Position numbers and translations under genes: made by a program
From: Mikania micrantha
Lineage: Eukaryota > Streptophyta > Magnoliopsida > Asterales > Asteraceae
Assembly: GCA_009363875.1 (NCBI GenBank)
Contig: CM018690.1
Location: 17,749,692-17,813,691 of the forward strand
DNA length: 64,000 nt
Reading direction: 5' to 3'
The notes under the pieces: model-generated
Databases searched by the model: none
The model's input: the letters and a program-made list of their open reading frames with translations, nothing else
What the model was told of the DNA's origin: nothing
Shown: piece after piece, positions 1 to 11,453 of the stretch
Position numbering within the stretch: the first letter of the stretch is position 1
Layout: every line of letters starts with the position of its first letter

Positions 1-1
1 T

Positions 2-480
2 TGCATTGGCCTAGTCGCGTATAAACTCGGACTGCCCGAATCTACTCACATTCACCCGGTATTTCATGTTTCCTTGTTAAGAAAGTGTGTTGGTCTTCCG
101 GAACAGCAGATCACACCATTACATTTGGTGGACTCCTCTACTTCCATGATTTTACAACCACAAGCAGTTCTGGATCACCGTGTTATGACTCGCGGGATCA
201 CCAAATTCCACAAAGTCAAATCCAGTGGGAAGGGCTGCCTTTGGAGAAAGCTACTTGGGAGGATAATGTCAAGTTACTGAATCAATTCCCTAACCTACAC
301 CTTGAGGACAAGGTGGTTGTTGAGGGGGGGGGGAATAATGTTGTGATCAAAGATAACAAGTCTAAACCACAAGTTGATGACCCAAAAATTAAGGCCCAGC
401 CAAGAAGTACGAGACTCAAGAAGTTACCGGCCCAGTATGATGATTTCCTGATGGATGCCATGTCAGCTGCTAAGGGATAG
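2..480 (+). pseudogene. 3' end of a Ty3/gypsy chromovirus polyprotein (integrase C-terminus plus chromodomain), frameshifted
   Basis: The frame that enters from the left edge reads as the end of a gypsy integrase, with the conserved IHPVFHVSLL segment at about 45-75. It then continues for about 50 residues toward a chromodomain. Near 215-230 the reading frame changes, and the next frame carries the chromodomain core QWEGLPLEKATWED, then QFPNLHLEDK and a basic tail ending at a TAG at 478-480. The order IN C-terminus, chromodomain, LEDK-type tail resembles Reina-like chromoviruses; the clade is inferred. The frameshift makes this copy defective. A run of ten Gs at about 325-334 may be part of a polypurine tract or a slippage site. 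The bulk of the element lies upstream of the window. Confidence 0.75.
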
Positions 481-670
481 GGACCACAGGGAATTATATG
501 TAAATAAGAATAGGGTGATAGGAGAGTTAGTTATCAGAATATTATTGTTTAGATTGCTCTGATCTCATCTCTCTCTTTTGTACTCTTTCTCTCATCTTCT
601 TCATTGAAATTCAATAAAATCATTCTCTTACCTGTGGTTAATCCTTGTGTTGAATTGAATTCACTTCACT
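481..670 (+). repeat. Probable 3' LTR of the chromovirus at the left edge (limits not resolved)
   Basis: The DNA directly after the polyprotein stop is pyrimidine-rich (TCTCTCTTTTGTACTC) and has an AATAAA at about 613, as expected of the R/U5 part of an LTR. No second copy lies in the window, so neither edge can be fixed. Confidence 0.35.
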
Positions 671-1265
671 ACTGCTTTTTATTAAATCAAAAGAGGGTAC
701 AAAAGAAACCATAAACTAGCCCTATTTATAATAAACAAACTAATAAAACATGTGCTAAACTCAACCCACGTACTGCATTTCTTTAGCCACAATTTCTTCC
801 AAGTTTGTTTTCCTAAAACCCTGTCACCCCCACGTCCGTTTTCCATCTTGCTGACTAATTCCACAAGAACCACAGACATGGATAAACACATGTTCTGCAA
901 TCTGAACCATGACCAATTTTGACCATACCCGTGACCCGTGAACGAACCCGATTTGACCCGAACCGAACCCAAACCATCAAGATTAATCCAACAGAGACAA
1001 CCACCTTAGAACATAGCCAAGAAGCCCAATCATTGAACGAGCCACAAGCCCAACAGTGAGATTCTAGCAATGACTCGCTCACTGTTTGTTGATTTGGGCC
1101 AGGAAGTTGAAGGCATTAGTGAAGTTTTAAGTCCAAGCAGACTTGGACACAAAATAAGTTAACGAAAGTCCTGAAGGAGTTGGGGAGACGAGGGTAAAAT
1201 TAAACCGGGCTCAACCTGAACATCTTGCAAATTAGGATGTGAAGCTTCCTCCATCAACAGACATA
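665..1265 (-). repeat. Minus-strand promoter-like segment, probably a retroelement LTR or leader remnant
   Basis: Read on the minus strand, the stretch has a TATAAATA box at 730-723 and an AATAAAA about 45 bases further on (683-676). It is preceded by non-repetitive DNA with short ORFs that match nothing I recognise. The TATA-to-polyadenylation spacing is LTR-like. It could instead be a host promoter fragment. Confidence 0.3.
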
Positions 1266-1355
1266 CACCTTAGCTGACTCCATTACATATGAAAAAATTT
1301 CAACGTACAAAAAGTATTTCTTGCAGTTATTGGATCCCACCAGCATAGTTCAATG

Positions 1356-2050
1356 TATTTTGGTTTTGAGTATGGCTACAAATAACATACAAGGTTCCAT
1401 TTGAATAATTGTGGTATGATTTTCAGGTTTGATGTACTAAAATATGAGTGAAATCTATAAAATAAACTATTTGGTTATTTTCTTTGTCAATATACTTTGG
1501 TTATCTAACTTTATTTGGGTTGGACCGATGATTTATTGAAGATTTAAAACTTAATGATGACAACTAGATAAAAAAATTGTGATTGTTGACTTAACTCGGA
1601 ACCATAGAATACCTGTTAAAAACAGTCATGCGTCACTTATAGCAACTCAGTACTTATAACAACTCAGTTATAGAATTTAGAGGATAAAGTTTGAATATGA
1701 AATGTTTAATAACTCTTTTAAATAAAATACTTTAACACAATGGTATAAAGTTTGAATATTTGGTTATTTAGATGACATATATAGAGATGTATAATTGTTT
1801 TAAAACATTATGTATCTACTTTTCTAAATAAAATACTAATCGTTTAAAATTAAATATATATTAATTTGCCTTTGGAGTTATCTCAAGTTATTTTAGGGAA
1901 ACAAATTTGATGTAAAAAGATGTTTTTCTAGACAAAAATTCGATTTAATTTTAATAGCTTTTGTATGGTTGTCGGTATATATATGTTGCATATACCGTGG
2001 AGATCGAGTACATAGGTTTCTTGTCTTTTTTATTTTTATTTTTACTTTAT
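1356..2050 (+). other. Orphan PR-10 3'-flank (third member of the PR-10 array, coding part absent here)
   Basis: From about 1356 the sequence follows, with scattered differences, the DNA downstream of both PR-10 genes. Shared landmarks are a block around AAGGTTCCATTTGAATAATTG, then TCTATAAAATAAACTAT, GTCAATATACTTTGGTTAT and GACCGATGATTTATTGAAG (also at 21530-21740 and 44885-45070). Further on, TGTATCTACTTTTCTAAATA, AAACAAATTTGATGT, AATAGCTTTTGTATGGTTG and GAGTACATAGGTTTCTTGTC match 45190-45420. The homology begins just after where the coding stop would be and is abutted on the left by retroelement DNA. The coding exons are either lost or displaced beyond the left edge. Confidence 0.65.
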
Positions 2051-2527
2051 TTTAATCTGAATGTTGTTTTTATTGAACCAGAATATATTTTATTGATAGT
2101 TTATTACATGTAAAATAAATTAGTTATTTTTTGAAAGGCAAATAAGTTAATTGACCGAAGAGTTTTATTGCGTTTTTATATGTTTTTTGTTTTAGTAAAT
2201 ATTATATTTGATAAAAGAATTCTGTTGAGTTTTTATTTTTTTAATATATTTATAATAAGTTCATATCATTGAAAAAATAATATCAATTTATTATAAATTT
2301 ACATAAATTGTGGAGTTAATAATAATAAAACAGTGATTTGAAAATCGGTTTAACGGTTCAGTTATAAGCTGATTTGACCTATCAAACCAGTAAATTAGTA
2401 ATAGAATCGTTTTGATTTTTTTGTATGGTTTAGAAACATTAATGCGGATATGTTTTAGGTATGTATTTATTATCTTATACTAATATTTATTAAAATAGAA
2501 ACTAACAAACGTTTAATAATCTGAATC

Positions 2528-2600
2528 GCAAGTCGGCGTGTAATGCGAGGGATGTAAATGTAACTTATGGCTCTTCTAGAACATCAATATTCGAAATTCA
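2528..2600 (-). mobile_element. Degenerate Helitron 3' end (minus strand)
   Basis: GTGTAATGCGAGGG and the following CTTCTAGAACATCAAT match the better preserved Helitron end at 30438-30520. Here the 3' hairpin is damaged (GGCG in place of CTCGC) and the CTAG terminus is lost. The opposite end of the element was not found. Confidence 0.4.
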
Positions 2601-2922
2601 ATAGGATGCAAAAGTAGAAAGTACGATGATTTTAGGAAAAAGAATATGATATCTTTTTTTTTTCAACAGCAAAAGAATATGATGTCTGAACTCTATGCAA
2701 TACAAGATTTTAAAATATGTTTTAATAGCAACCTATTTTTATCTACGCCACGTGTTGCGGCGGAGTATTCCAAGCTTTACGAGCTTTGTTTCCAAGCTTT
2801 ACGAAACTCAAGACGTCGTTGATAGGTATCTTGTAATTAACAAATTAAATTAGAAAAAGATAAAAACTAAAACCTAATCACTCACATTTATATCATCAAT
2901 ACCATCTGTTATTGTAAGGTCC

Positions 2923-3204
2923 ATGCCACTGCCTGTAGCTGAAAATGAGATAAATAAATGTGCGGGAGTTTTAGGGAGGAATTGTGAAGCAATCATAGAG
3001 GAACCAACAACACCTGAGCTAGAAGCCAATGAGTTATAAATTAACAAACGACAATGAGGATCAATACTATGAAGATTCTATGAAATTCTAAGCATCAAAC
3101 TCAACATGAAAGAATTTACATCCAATTTACAACACATACTTCAGGATAGCAAAAGACTTCAAGATGACATGTCTAAAGCATTAGTTGCATTAGATCCTAA
3201 CTGA
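2923..3204 (+). pseudogene. Unrecognised gene fragment, two short open segments
   Basis: Two short frames have protein-like composition: 2923-3039 (38 aa, acidic, starting MPLPVAENEI) and 3106-3204 (32 aa, starting MKEFTSNLQH, with heptad-like leucines and ending before a TGA). They may be exons of one fragment captured by a transposon, because Helitron debris lies just to the left and a repeat unit begins to the right. I do not recognise the family. There is no good start context, and chance ORFs cannot be excluded. Confidence 0.2.
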
Positions 3205-3418
3205 ACTTCAATCCCAACACCTAAACTTAAGGAAATTTGATTTGAGAGAGGGGATTCGAGGTTCCCTTGACACAAAATCGGAGTAAAAAGATTTGAAAAA
3301 CCCTAACCTAGGCCTATGTGTAAGCAAATCAGAAAACAACGTCGGTCGGGAGGCATGGGCGAGACGTATGGCCGATAAAGAAGAACGAACACAACGACAA
3401 AGAAAAAGCATCACCACA

Positions 3419-4230
3419 TCGCCGAGAACCTCAAAGTGACGAGCTGGTGGAGGCAACGGTCAGAACTGCCAGATATCGACGTCCTCTTCACAGGTGGTTG
3501 TTGGAGAGTCCGCTCTTCAAGGTGCTCGTTGGAGGGTGCATCCACTGTTAGATAGTTTAGTATAATTAGGGTTAATTTTATCGATCAATATGAACTATAA
3601 AATCATTAAACAAGTTAGGTGTGGGGTGCACGCTTGTTTAATCTTTTATAAATTCAATGGGGGTTCCAAGGGGGCAACGTCCCCTTGGCGGGGGTCCGGG
3701 GGCAGCGCCCCCTGTTAGCGGGGTCCAAGGGCAGCCCCTGGCGGAGACAGTTTGATTTTACGAATTTTACATAAAAATTTGGTTTACAACTTTTGTGGCA
3801 AAATTGTGAAAAATGAAAGTTGGAAAACTGTCTGGAGATAGTTTCCAAACCGTTGTTCTACATTTTGATCGATGATTGCAAAATCAGGTTCATTCAATCT
3901 AATTCACAGCGAATATTCATACTTGTTCTTGAGCGAAATTGAATTTTATCCGATCAAATATTTGGGTGAACCGCAAATAGTTTGATCTGAAAGTGCGATC
4001 CACGACTTTCAATTTCATCCGATTGTTTGCTTTCTGGAAATTCTCTACATCCACCATGCCAAAGCTGGCGGACGAAGTGCATATGGAATGGCATGGCCGA
4101 TGTCAGGCGGTTCTCCATCTCCTACTTTCTCTGTTTCTCTCTAAACATGTGGGTACAAAATAAATAGGTGGCCAATGTTTACAAAACAAAAAAGAGTAGA
4201 AGGCCAAAGTTTACGAAAAAAACTCATATT
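3419..4230. repeat. Repeat unit 1 of a direct duplication, split by a solo LTR
   Basis: 3460-3540 plus 4050-4220 is one unit: CGTCCTCTTCACAGGTGGT, TTGGAGAGTCC, GTGCATCCAC, then AAGCTGGCGGACG, CCATCTCCTACTTTCTCTG and a GTGGCCAATGTTTACAAAAC tail. The same order recurs at 4255-4440 plus 5045-5150. Both copies were later split by insertions. The unit has no coding capacity that I can see. Confidence 0.7.
3546..4049 (+). mobile_element. Solo LTR, 504 bp, with 5-bp target duplication
   Basis: The segment begins TGTTAGATAG and ends CTCTACA. It is flanked on both sides by TCCAC (3541-3545 and 4050-4054) and interrupts a repeat unit whose uninterrupted order is known from the neighbouring copy, so the limits are firm. 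It has a TATAAATT near 3646 and a strongly G/C-rich block (3660-3745) with repeated GGGGTCC and CAGCGCCCCC motifs, a composition often seen in copia LTRs. No internal region remains, so it formed by LTR-LTR recombination. Orientation is taken from the TATA box and is less certain. Confidence 0.85.
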
Positions 4231-4254
4231 CATCACACAACGACGGGAGACAAC

Positions 4255-5150
4255 AGTCTGAACCGCTGAACGCCAACGTCCTCTTCACAGGTGGTCATTG
4301 GAGAGTCCCCTCTTCACATGTGCTCATTGGAGAGTGCATCCACCACACTGAAGCTAGTGGACGGAGTAAATAAGGAATGGCCGGTGTCAGGCGATTCTCC
4401 ATCTCCCGCTTTCTCTGTCTCTCTAAACACGTGGGTATGATGGCAAAAATAACACGCACCTGGCAGGTTTGCCTGTAATCCGCAATATATAGGACGGGTA
4501 TTTTCAAACCTGGTGGGTATTGGGCTGAATATATGATTAATTTATAAATTTTTCACTGTATGGAATGGGCTTGAATTTGTTTATACACCCCTTTACTCAT
4601 CATATACACCCGTACCACTTACCCGCCCCGTCAACCTGATTATAATACCCATTTATCCAATAAATACACCCAATTTTCATAAGTATACCCAATTTTATTC
4701 TTCACATATTTATTTTTATTTCTAGCATATAATTGATTTCTAATTTTCACGTTCTAAATTTATCGTATTGTGTTATTTTAATTATGATTTATTTGTTGTT
4801 GTGTTATTTTGGTTTTTAATTGTAAGAAAAATGTTTGAATGAATGTGTGAAAAACAAGTGTACTTTTAGTTACCTAATACATAACTGCCATGTTTTAAAC
4901 CAGTTGTTCTATAAATGTATATTTAGCAAACTAAAGCCTATGGGTAAACCCGAAATCCATGAGCATACGCGATACCTTATAGGTTTTGACCGGGTATATG
5001 ACAAGCTTTTATAAAGCCCATGGTAAACCCGGCACATTAACATTCATACATGTGAGTACAAAAAAAGTAGGTGGCCAACGTTTACAAGAAGAAAAGAGAG
5101 TTGGTGGCTAAAGTTTGCAAAACAAAGATACTCTTATTCATTAGCCGTCC
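4255..5150. repeat. Repeat unit 2 of the direct duplication, split by a MITE-like insert
   Basis: This is the second copy of the unit described at 3419. Its two halves, 4255-4440 and about 5045-5150, are separated by an insert. The flanks AACACGTGGGTA and ACATGTGAGTA read as a diverged 9-11 bp duplication. Confidence 0.6.
4441..5045. mobile_element. Mutator-like MITE candidate, about 600 bp
   Basis: The insert begins GATGGCAAAAATA and is rich in ACCCG/CGGGT words such as GACGGGTATTTT and GACCGGGTATATG. This is the same style as the better-defined Mutator MITE at 45500-46176, which starts with GGATGGCAA. A 9-11 bp flanking duplication fits the Mutator superfamily. The right terminal repeat is not clear. 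Confidence 0.45.
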
Positions 5151-6578
5151 TTTTTTTTAATATATACACATACATAATTATTTTTCAAACCTGTTAAGAT
5201 GAAAACTTTTTTCATATTTTACATTTTTTTTAAATCTTAATCTTTTAATATTTTTATTGATTTGGAAAAGTTGCTTCAATAGTTTTCAATTACATCATTT
5301 TTTTAGTTACAGACTAGTTTTTTTTCCTTGTGTTGCTCTAGGAAGCTGTTATTCTGACAAAGTTTTAAGATATAAAGAACGTTCATTTTAAATCTATTGA
5401 TAATAATACCTACACACTTAAAAACTCTAAGATAACCAAAAAAAAAAAAAACAATTGAGTTAGGTGCTCACTTGAAATTGGGCCATCTATGATGATATGA
5501 TTTAAAATATCAAAAAAGCAAATAGAACATGTCATCATCAAAGTGAGTATCACCATGTCGTAGAACCTGAAGGTATATAACTCCAGAAAAGTCATATTCC
5601 GTAGTAATAGTTACCGTCATTCTACCATAAAACCCAAAATGTACTCGGTTGTGAAAGCAAATATCGAAGATTCTAATACAAATACAGATGAAAGATAAAG
5701 ATTTAGTTAGCAAACAGAAAACGTAAAACTAAAATTAAAAAAAACAACAAACATGATAAAGTTACAAAAATCAAGCGTCAAAAATCCAAAATTGACGTAA
5801 AGATAAAAACAAAGTTAACTGATGAAAAAAAAAATAAAACTTAAATTAGGAAGAAAGGAGACAAAAAACTAAACAAAAGCAAAACAAAAATAAAACAAAA
5901 AAGTTAGAAAACAATTATGTGAAAAAAAAATAAAAATATCTTAAGTTTGTGACCAATTTACAAGAATACCTTAACCATTCATAAGTTTGTTATTTTAATA
6001 TATACTGGGAATTCATAAATTAAAAACCGCCATAAGTCGAAACAACTATGAAAATCATGAAAAAATCATGTAAAAAAGTTTTTTCTATTGTTTTACATGT
6101 TTGTAATATTATTTGATTTATTTTTATAAAAATTAAAAAAACCCCAAGAGGTTTTTCTAAAAAAAAATATTTTGAAACACGTACCATGTAACAAATATAT
6201 AACTTGCGTCCAAATGTTGCGTATTTGTTACAAAATATTTTTTAACAAAATATTTTTTAGAAAATACAGGCTTGGCACTTTTTTGTTTTTTTATAAAAGT
6301 TTACAAAATAATGTTACAAATCTGTAAAAAAATTTTTGCATATTATATGAGTGTTTCCATAATTGTCACATCTTAAAGTGATTTTCAAGATATTTTTACC
6401 CTATATGTGTGTGTGTATTCTTACTTAAAAACTAAAGGAAACATTTCTAGCAACAAGCTTAACGGATATAATAGTTATTTCTACTTTATAGAAAAATTAC
6501 TTTTATACCTCTTAAATCATGTGTATATAAATATTGTTTTTATTGTTTACAAGTTGTTGGTTCTTAATAATGAAATCC

Positions 6579-6580
<2 letters not shown>
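5151..6580. other. AT-rich stretch with no recognised feature
   Basis: The stretch is very AT-rich with many A and T runs. Short open frames on both strands look like chance. No terminal repeats or protein similarity were seen. Confidence 0.5.
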
Positions 6581-6628
<48 letters not shown>

Positions 6629-6633
<5 letters not shown>

Positions 6634-7012
6634 ACGTTCAAATAATAACCCACCCTTGAAGCATTAACCCGAAATAACCCATCAACATTAAGCCAAATCT
6701 TTGATTTGGTTTTTGAACATCATTGTAAGACATCTAAATCACTTTCTTCTTTTATGAGTTTGACAAAATTTATCACCGCTTCAGACGTAACATCGTTATA
6801 AGTTATAGGCCTAAAACATTACAGTATTGTAAGTGAAAAACTTACAACGCTGTTACGTCTTAAACGGTGATGATTTTTCGCAAATTCATAAAAGAAGAAA
6901 GTGTTGTAGATATCTTACAATGATGTTAAAAAAAAATTCAAGATTTGGCTTCATCTTGGCAAAGTTATTTGGGTTAATGCTTTAAGAGTGAGTTATTATT
7001 TGTTCACAATCA
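6629..7012. mobile_element. Long-palindrome MITE, copy 1, beside a (TA)n microsatellite
   Basis: The left arm (GGGTAACGTTCAAATAATAA, GCATTAACCCGAAATAAC, then AGTTTGACAAAATTTATCACC) is mirrored by the right arm (GGTGATGATTTTTCGCAAATT, AGTTATTTGGGTTAATGC, TTATTATTTGTTCAC). Nearly the whole element folds into one imperfect hairpin. It is bounded by (TA)n on the left (about 6585-6628) and TATATAT/(TG)n on the right. It has no ORF. Related copies are at 7335 and 9614. Confidence 0.7.
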
Positions 7013-7334
7013 TATATATCTGTGTGTATGTGTGTGTGTGTGCGCGTGATGTGGTTATAGTAAAAATGCTTAGATTGGTAAGAAATGTGAGAAAGATTGT
7101 GAGGTATTAGATCTATAATTTAATGATTGACATCAAAGTTATATTAAAAAGTTAGTGGAATGGTATTTAGTCATAAACACTTTTGTTGACATTTTATCAT
7201 GTTCCCCCCATTTTTTAGATGATAATAACTTTTATATTCGTTATTATTTTATATAAAAATTACACCAAAAAATACGAGTGATTTTTATCTTTAAAACGAG
7301 TATAGTATTGTTTTATATATATGTGTATATATAT

Positions 7335-7710
7335 GATTGTGAACATATGATAATCAACTCTTAAAGCATTAACCAAATAACTCTGTCATGATAAAACCAA
7401 ATATTTGATTTTTGAACACTATTGTAACACATCTACAACAATTTCTTCTTTTATGAGTTTACGAAAATTAATCACCATTTAAAACGAAACATTGTTGTAA
7501 GTTTTGAGTCTAAAATAGTTGAAGTGTTGTAAGTTAAAAGCTTACAACGATGTTACGTTTTAAACGATGATTAATTTTCGCAAACTCATAAAAGAAGAAA
7601 GTATTGTATATGTGTTACAATGATGTTAAAAAAATCCAAGATTAGGCTTCATGCTGACAGAGTTATTGAGGTAACGTTTTAAGAGTGTGTTATTATTTGA
7701 ACATTATCAT
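7335..7710. mobile_element. Long-palindrome MITE, copy 2
   Basis: Same family as 6629-7012. Both arms contain the 20-base stretches ACTTCTTCTTTTATGAGTTT-like and its complement, and the centre is a mirrored pair TTGTAAGTTTTGAG / AAGCTTACAACG. It is flanked by TATATAT on the left and ATATATGTGTG on the right. Confidence 0.7.
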
Positions 7711-8064
7711 ATATATGTGTGTGTGTGTGTAATGTTGTAGTTTTCACAGCCCATTTTTTTATTCTTATCTTGAAAACTCAAAAACCTTATCCTTATTCAT
7801 TCATATCAATCAAATCCTAAAGCAAGAGTTTATATTCATACATAAGAGAGTTAGAGCATTCAAAGTATGTTTTTTTATTCCAACTCTTATAATTTCACTA
7901 AAAATTACTTTATTGTAAATATATCTTATATCTTTTTATAAATCTTCATGTCTCATTCCCTACATGTATTATAATTTAAATTGAAAAATACTTGCATATT
8001 TTTGTTATTACTATTCCTCTTATCTTTTACACACAATCACTAACATAAATATTATAGGATTAAC

Positions 8065-8736
8065 TGTAGGAGCACAGTTTACGATATAAGCAAATACTTC
8101 TATTATACAAATACTCTAATTACAATTCTGAGAAATCCAAAATGTAAAATAAATTATTACAAGAAATATAAAAGTGATAAAATTTAAATTAGAATAGTAT
8201 ACGATGAAACAAGTTCTGAAATTTAAATTACAAGAAACACGAATAACAAAAGATGAAACGAATTGAAATGATTTCGGTGGCTGATGATTTATGTTTATTA
8301 GAGTTCCTTTAAAATAGATTTCGGGACACCCAGGTAAACCCGACTATTTCCCAGGGTACAACAGCCGAAGCAGTATGTACTGCAGGAGTTAACCAAAAAC
8401 CCAAAACATTACTTGAAACAAGAATGTTTAACTATGTAGCATCAGGAATCGATCGTTGTAGATTATTAAGAATTCAACAAAGTATATGTTTGTCTTGTGA
8501 ACCTTTGAAGCTTTTGTGTGTGCTTCTAATGTGTAGAGAAATCTCAAACTTCTAGCCACTCTAACAAGAGGCCAAATGCATTTATATATACATGTAGTCA
8601 TATCATTTCAAGGTTGCCATCACGCCTATTAACAAGCCTATTCATGGCTTAGAACAAAACATAACACACAATAATCATATTCGTAGCATATACGAATAAT
8701 AATAATAAAACATATTTATTATTAAAAATTCCAACA
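8065..8736 (-). mobile_element. Solo LTR, 672 bp, copia-like, with 5-bp target duplication
   Basis: On the plus strand the segment begins TGTAGGAGCACAG and ends AAATTCCAACA, and both flanks carry TTAAC (8060-8064 and 8737-8741). Read on the minus strand it starts TGTTGGAATTTTTAATAATA, a typical copia LTR start, and has a TATATAAA box at about 8590. Both support minus orientation. No internal sequence or primer site is present. Confidence 0.8.
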
Positions 8737-8741
8737 TTAAC

Positions 8742-9613
8742 CTCAAACATGAAAATGATTGTTGTTTTCTCTAAAAAAAAATATAGCATATCGAGATAAT
8801 CATGAGGATGAAGATGATGCACCTAAAGTGAGACTAAATTATTTTTTTTTTATTTTTTTTTGTCTTTTTATGATGTTTTTCTTGTAATTTGGAGATGAGA
8901 ATACATACGATGATGTAGATTCTTCATTAATATCATTGTAATTTAATTAAAAATCATTAAATCATAAATTTAAAACTTATTATTTATTTAATTTTTATTT
9001 ATTAATAAACAAGACGTGATTTCAACCGTTACACTTAATTTGTCACTATGACGGAAGTATGACCCCCAAGATTATCTCACGTTACATTCCACTTACTTAT
9101 ATTCTTATTTTGATTTAATAATGCATCTTTCTTTATCATTACTTTTATCTCTTTTTCACACGTAATTACTTACAGAATAAAAAAAAATTAAAAAAAATGA
9201 GTATACCATCAAATATTAAGGGATGCTTGTAATTAATATATATACACACACATACGTTTTATTTTTCTTTTTTATGTGAAAGAGCATTCAGACATTTTGT
9301 AACCACTCAATACTAAATTTAGATTTTTGAATGATTACTAAATGTTATAAATGTTCCATCCATATGAAGAAAATGACTTACATTTTAGATTAAAAATGGA
9401 CGATATTTATAAAGTTTAGTTCATTATTTCATGGGTTATATTATATACATATATATATATATATATAAGAATTTGGTAGGTAATATTTAATTGTATATGA
9501 ATAAATATGAGAATGAGTTATGCAAAATTTAAAAAATAAAAAAAATTTATGAAGATGAGTGTGAGTTTTGATTAAATTGCTAGGATGAAAATTATATATA
9601 CATATATATATAT
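8742..9613. other. AT-rich stretch, no gene
   Basis: Only homopolymer runs and short TA/CA microsatellites (about 9235-9255, 9444-9467, 9593-9613) are seen. Open frames here are short and of low complexity. Confidence 0.5.
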
Positions 9614-9989
9614 GGGAAGGTTCCATTGTTAACCAACTCTAATTGCGGGAACCCAAATAACCCTGCAAAAAATGGCCGAATCTTTGGTTTTTTTTCATGA
9701 TCAATATTATACATATTTAGGGTGGTTTCTTTTTTGTGTTTTGACTAATTCGCAAGGCAAATCGAATTTGTATCAATGTAAAAGTTTTGCAATTTTCTAA
9801 ATGTTGCGAAAAGTGCAAAACTTTTACACCGATGCAAATTTGATTTGCCTTGCAAATTAGCCAAAACATAAAAAGAAACCCCCTAAATATGTATAATAAA
9901 GACCATGAAAAAAACCAAAGATTCGGCAATTTTTGCAGGGTTATTTGGGTTACCGTAATTAAGCAGAGTTCTTTTTTGAACCAAATCCT
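9614..9989. mobile_element. Long-palindrome MITE, copy 3 (best preserved hairpin)
   Basis: The two arms are near-perfect complements. GCAGGGTTATTTGGGTTAC on the right mirrors GGGAACCCAAATAACCCTGC on the left. TTTTGCACTTTTCGCAACAT-like sequence sits at the centre, flanked by GCAAGGCAAATC / GATTTGCCTTGC. It is bounded by (TA)n at both ends. Overlapping ORFs on both strands are products of the palindrome and are not genes. Confidence 0.75.
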
Positions 9990-9996
9990 ATATATA

Positions 9997-10028
<32 letters not shown>

Positions 10029-10134
10029 GTGAATGATCTCATCTTCTTTATGTTCTCAATCTAAATAATAACAAGAGCATCAATGAAACTTTAACAAAGA
10101 AAACAAAACATAAGATTTGTAGGGTCTAAGTTAA

Positions 10135-10185
10135 AAAAACACAGCATGATAATGATAATGATAATGACAATGATACTGTTGCTGG
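10135..10185. repeat. Trinucleotide-like repeat at the insertion site of element A (left part)
   Basis: ATGATAATGATAATGATAATG runs into the target duplication GCTGG at 10181-10185. It continues after element A at 19762 in further GTG/ATG-rich DNA. Confidence 0.5.
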
Positions 10186-10374
10186 TGTAACAACCAAAGA
10201 TTTAGCATATTTGATCGTGTATGAAATCCACGTTGAATTGACAATGGAAATTATTACAGGATAATAGTACGCGAGAAATGATGAACGTAGGCGAAAACCG
10301 TGCGCAAAACGGAGTTACGGATTGTCCGGAATCACGAAACGAAGAAAATTTTCAAAGTATCGAACTTCTGGACT

Positions 10375-10501
10375 CGTCGCGGTACGCGACGGAGATTTGA
10401 GGATCCTTCGCGGTACGCGACGGACCTAAAATATCTAAAATCCTCCGGATTTCTTCGCGGTACGCGAAGCATTATTTGGCTCCTCGTCGCGGTACGCGAC
10501 G
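10375..10501. repeat. Four-copy GC palindrome array in LTR A
   Basis: Four copies of a palindrome with core TCGCGGTACGCGA lie at 10375-10391, about 10408-10424, about 10454-10470 and 10485-10501. Outer copies have arms CGTCGCG / CGCGACG, and copy 3 has CTTCGCG / CGCGAAG, so the arm base pair changes on both sides together. The array is repeated in the 3' LTR at about 17631-17757 with a few substitutions. Confidence 0.85.
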
Positions 10502-11453
10502 GGTGAGGCGGTGGAGAAAGTTGACTACTTCATCAGATTAGCGTACAGAAAGTTAATTTTATACGCATATCGATCATACTCGCTCAAGAACTCCATCAGA
10601 CGAGTTTTTCATCATCCAAACTCAAATCTGAAGCTGCCAGAGTCCACGGATTGCACCAGGGAACGTGTTTATAAGTCTTGATCGTTGTTTTACCTGCAGA
10701 AACCCGTCAGATTAGGTAACGATTCATTTTAACTTTCTAGTTCGATTTTGATTGATTAGATCTTGATTTTGAACGTAATAAATAGTTAGGATTGTTGATT
10801 ATTTCCTAGATGATGGCTAGGATTGATTAAAAATGAAGAACACGATATTCTAACGGTTAAATCCTTGTTTTGATCCGTTGTAATGCCCGGTTTGCATGAA
10901 ATCACAACTATGGTTATAATGGTTTAATCCATTTGATTATGACAATGTAGATGATTAGTTTGATTAATCTTTGAAATGCAAAGGTTAAATCTAAGTGTTT
11001 CAAACTAATCACAATCATTAACATACTTATTGAACGATTATCTGATGTTTATGATAACAGTCAGATTAGTATGTTAAACATGGTTATTAAACCTATTCTA
11101 AGATTACATTGTGATATTTCATGATATCTGGGTAATCAATTATAAGGATTTATCATTTCTAAGCCATTAATATGTTTAAGAACTGTTTTAGCATTATAAT
11201 AAACAACATTAACTATTTGATGACTTTTAAGGCAATGTCTTTGACATTGAACGTTCAGAAAGATCTAATCAGTAGGTTAAAACATAAATGACTTATTAAG
11301 TGTAAACGAATGCAGAAATTCACCATTAGTACCAGTTTGTGAGTGATCTTGCTACAGTAAGACATCAGGTGAGTTCTATGAGCCCTCTTTTACTATTTTA
11401 ACATTTTAGGGCTGATATGCATGTTATAAAGTTATTTTAGGTAAATGATTGTT

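Noticed and set aside
6407..6634. 75-aa frame ending in a Tyr-Ile run
   Set aside because: Ends in the (TA)n microsatellite; no recognisable content.
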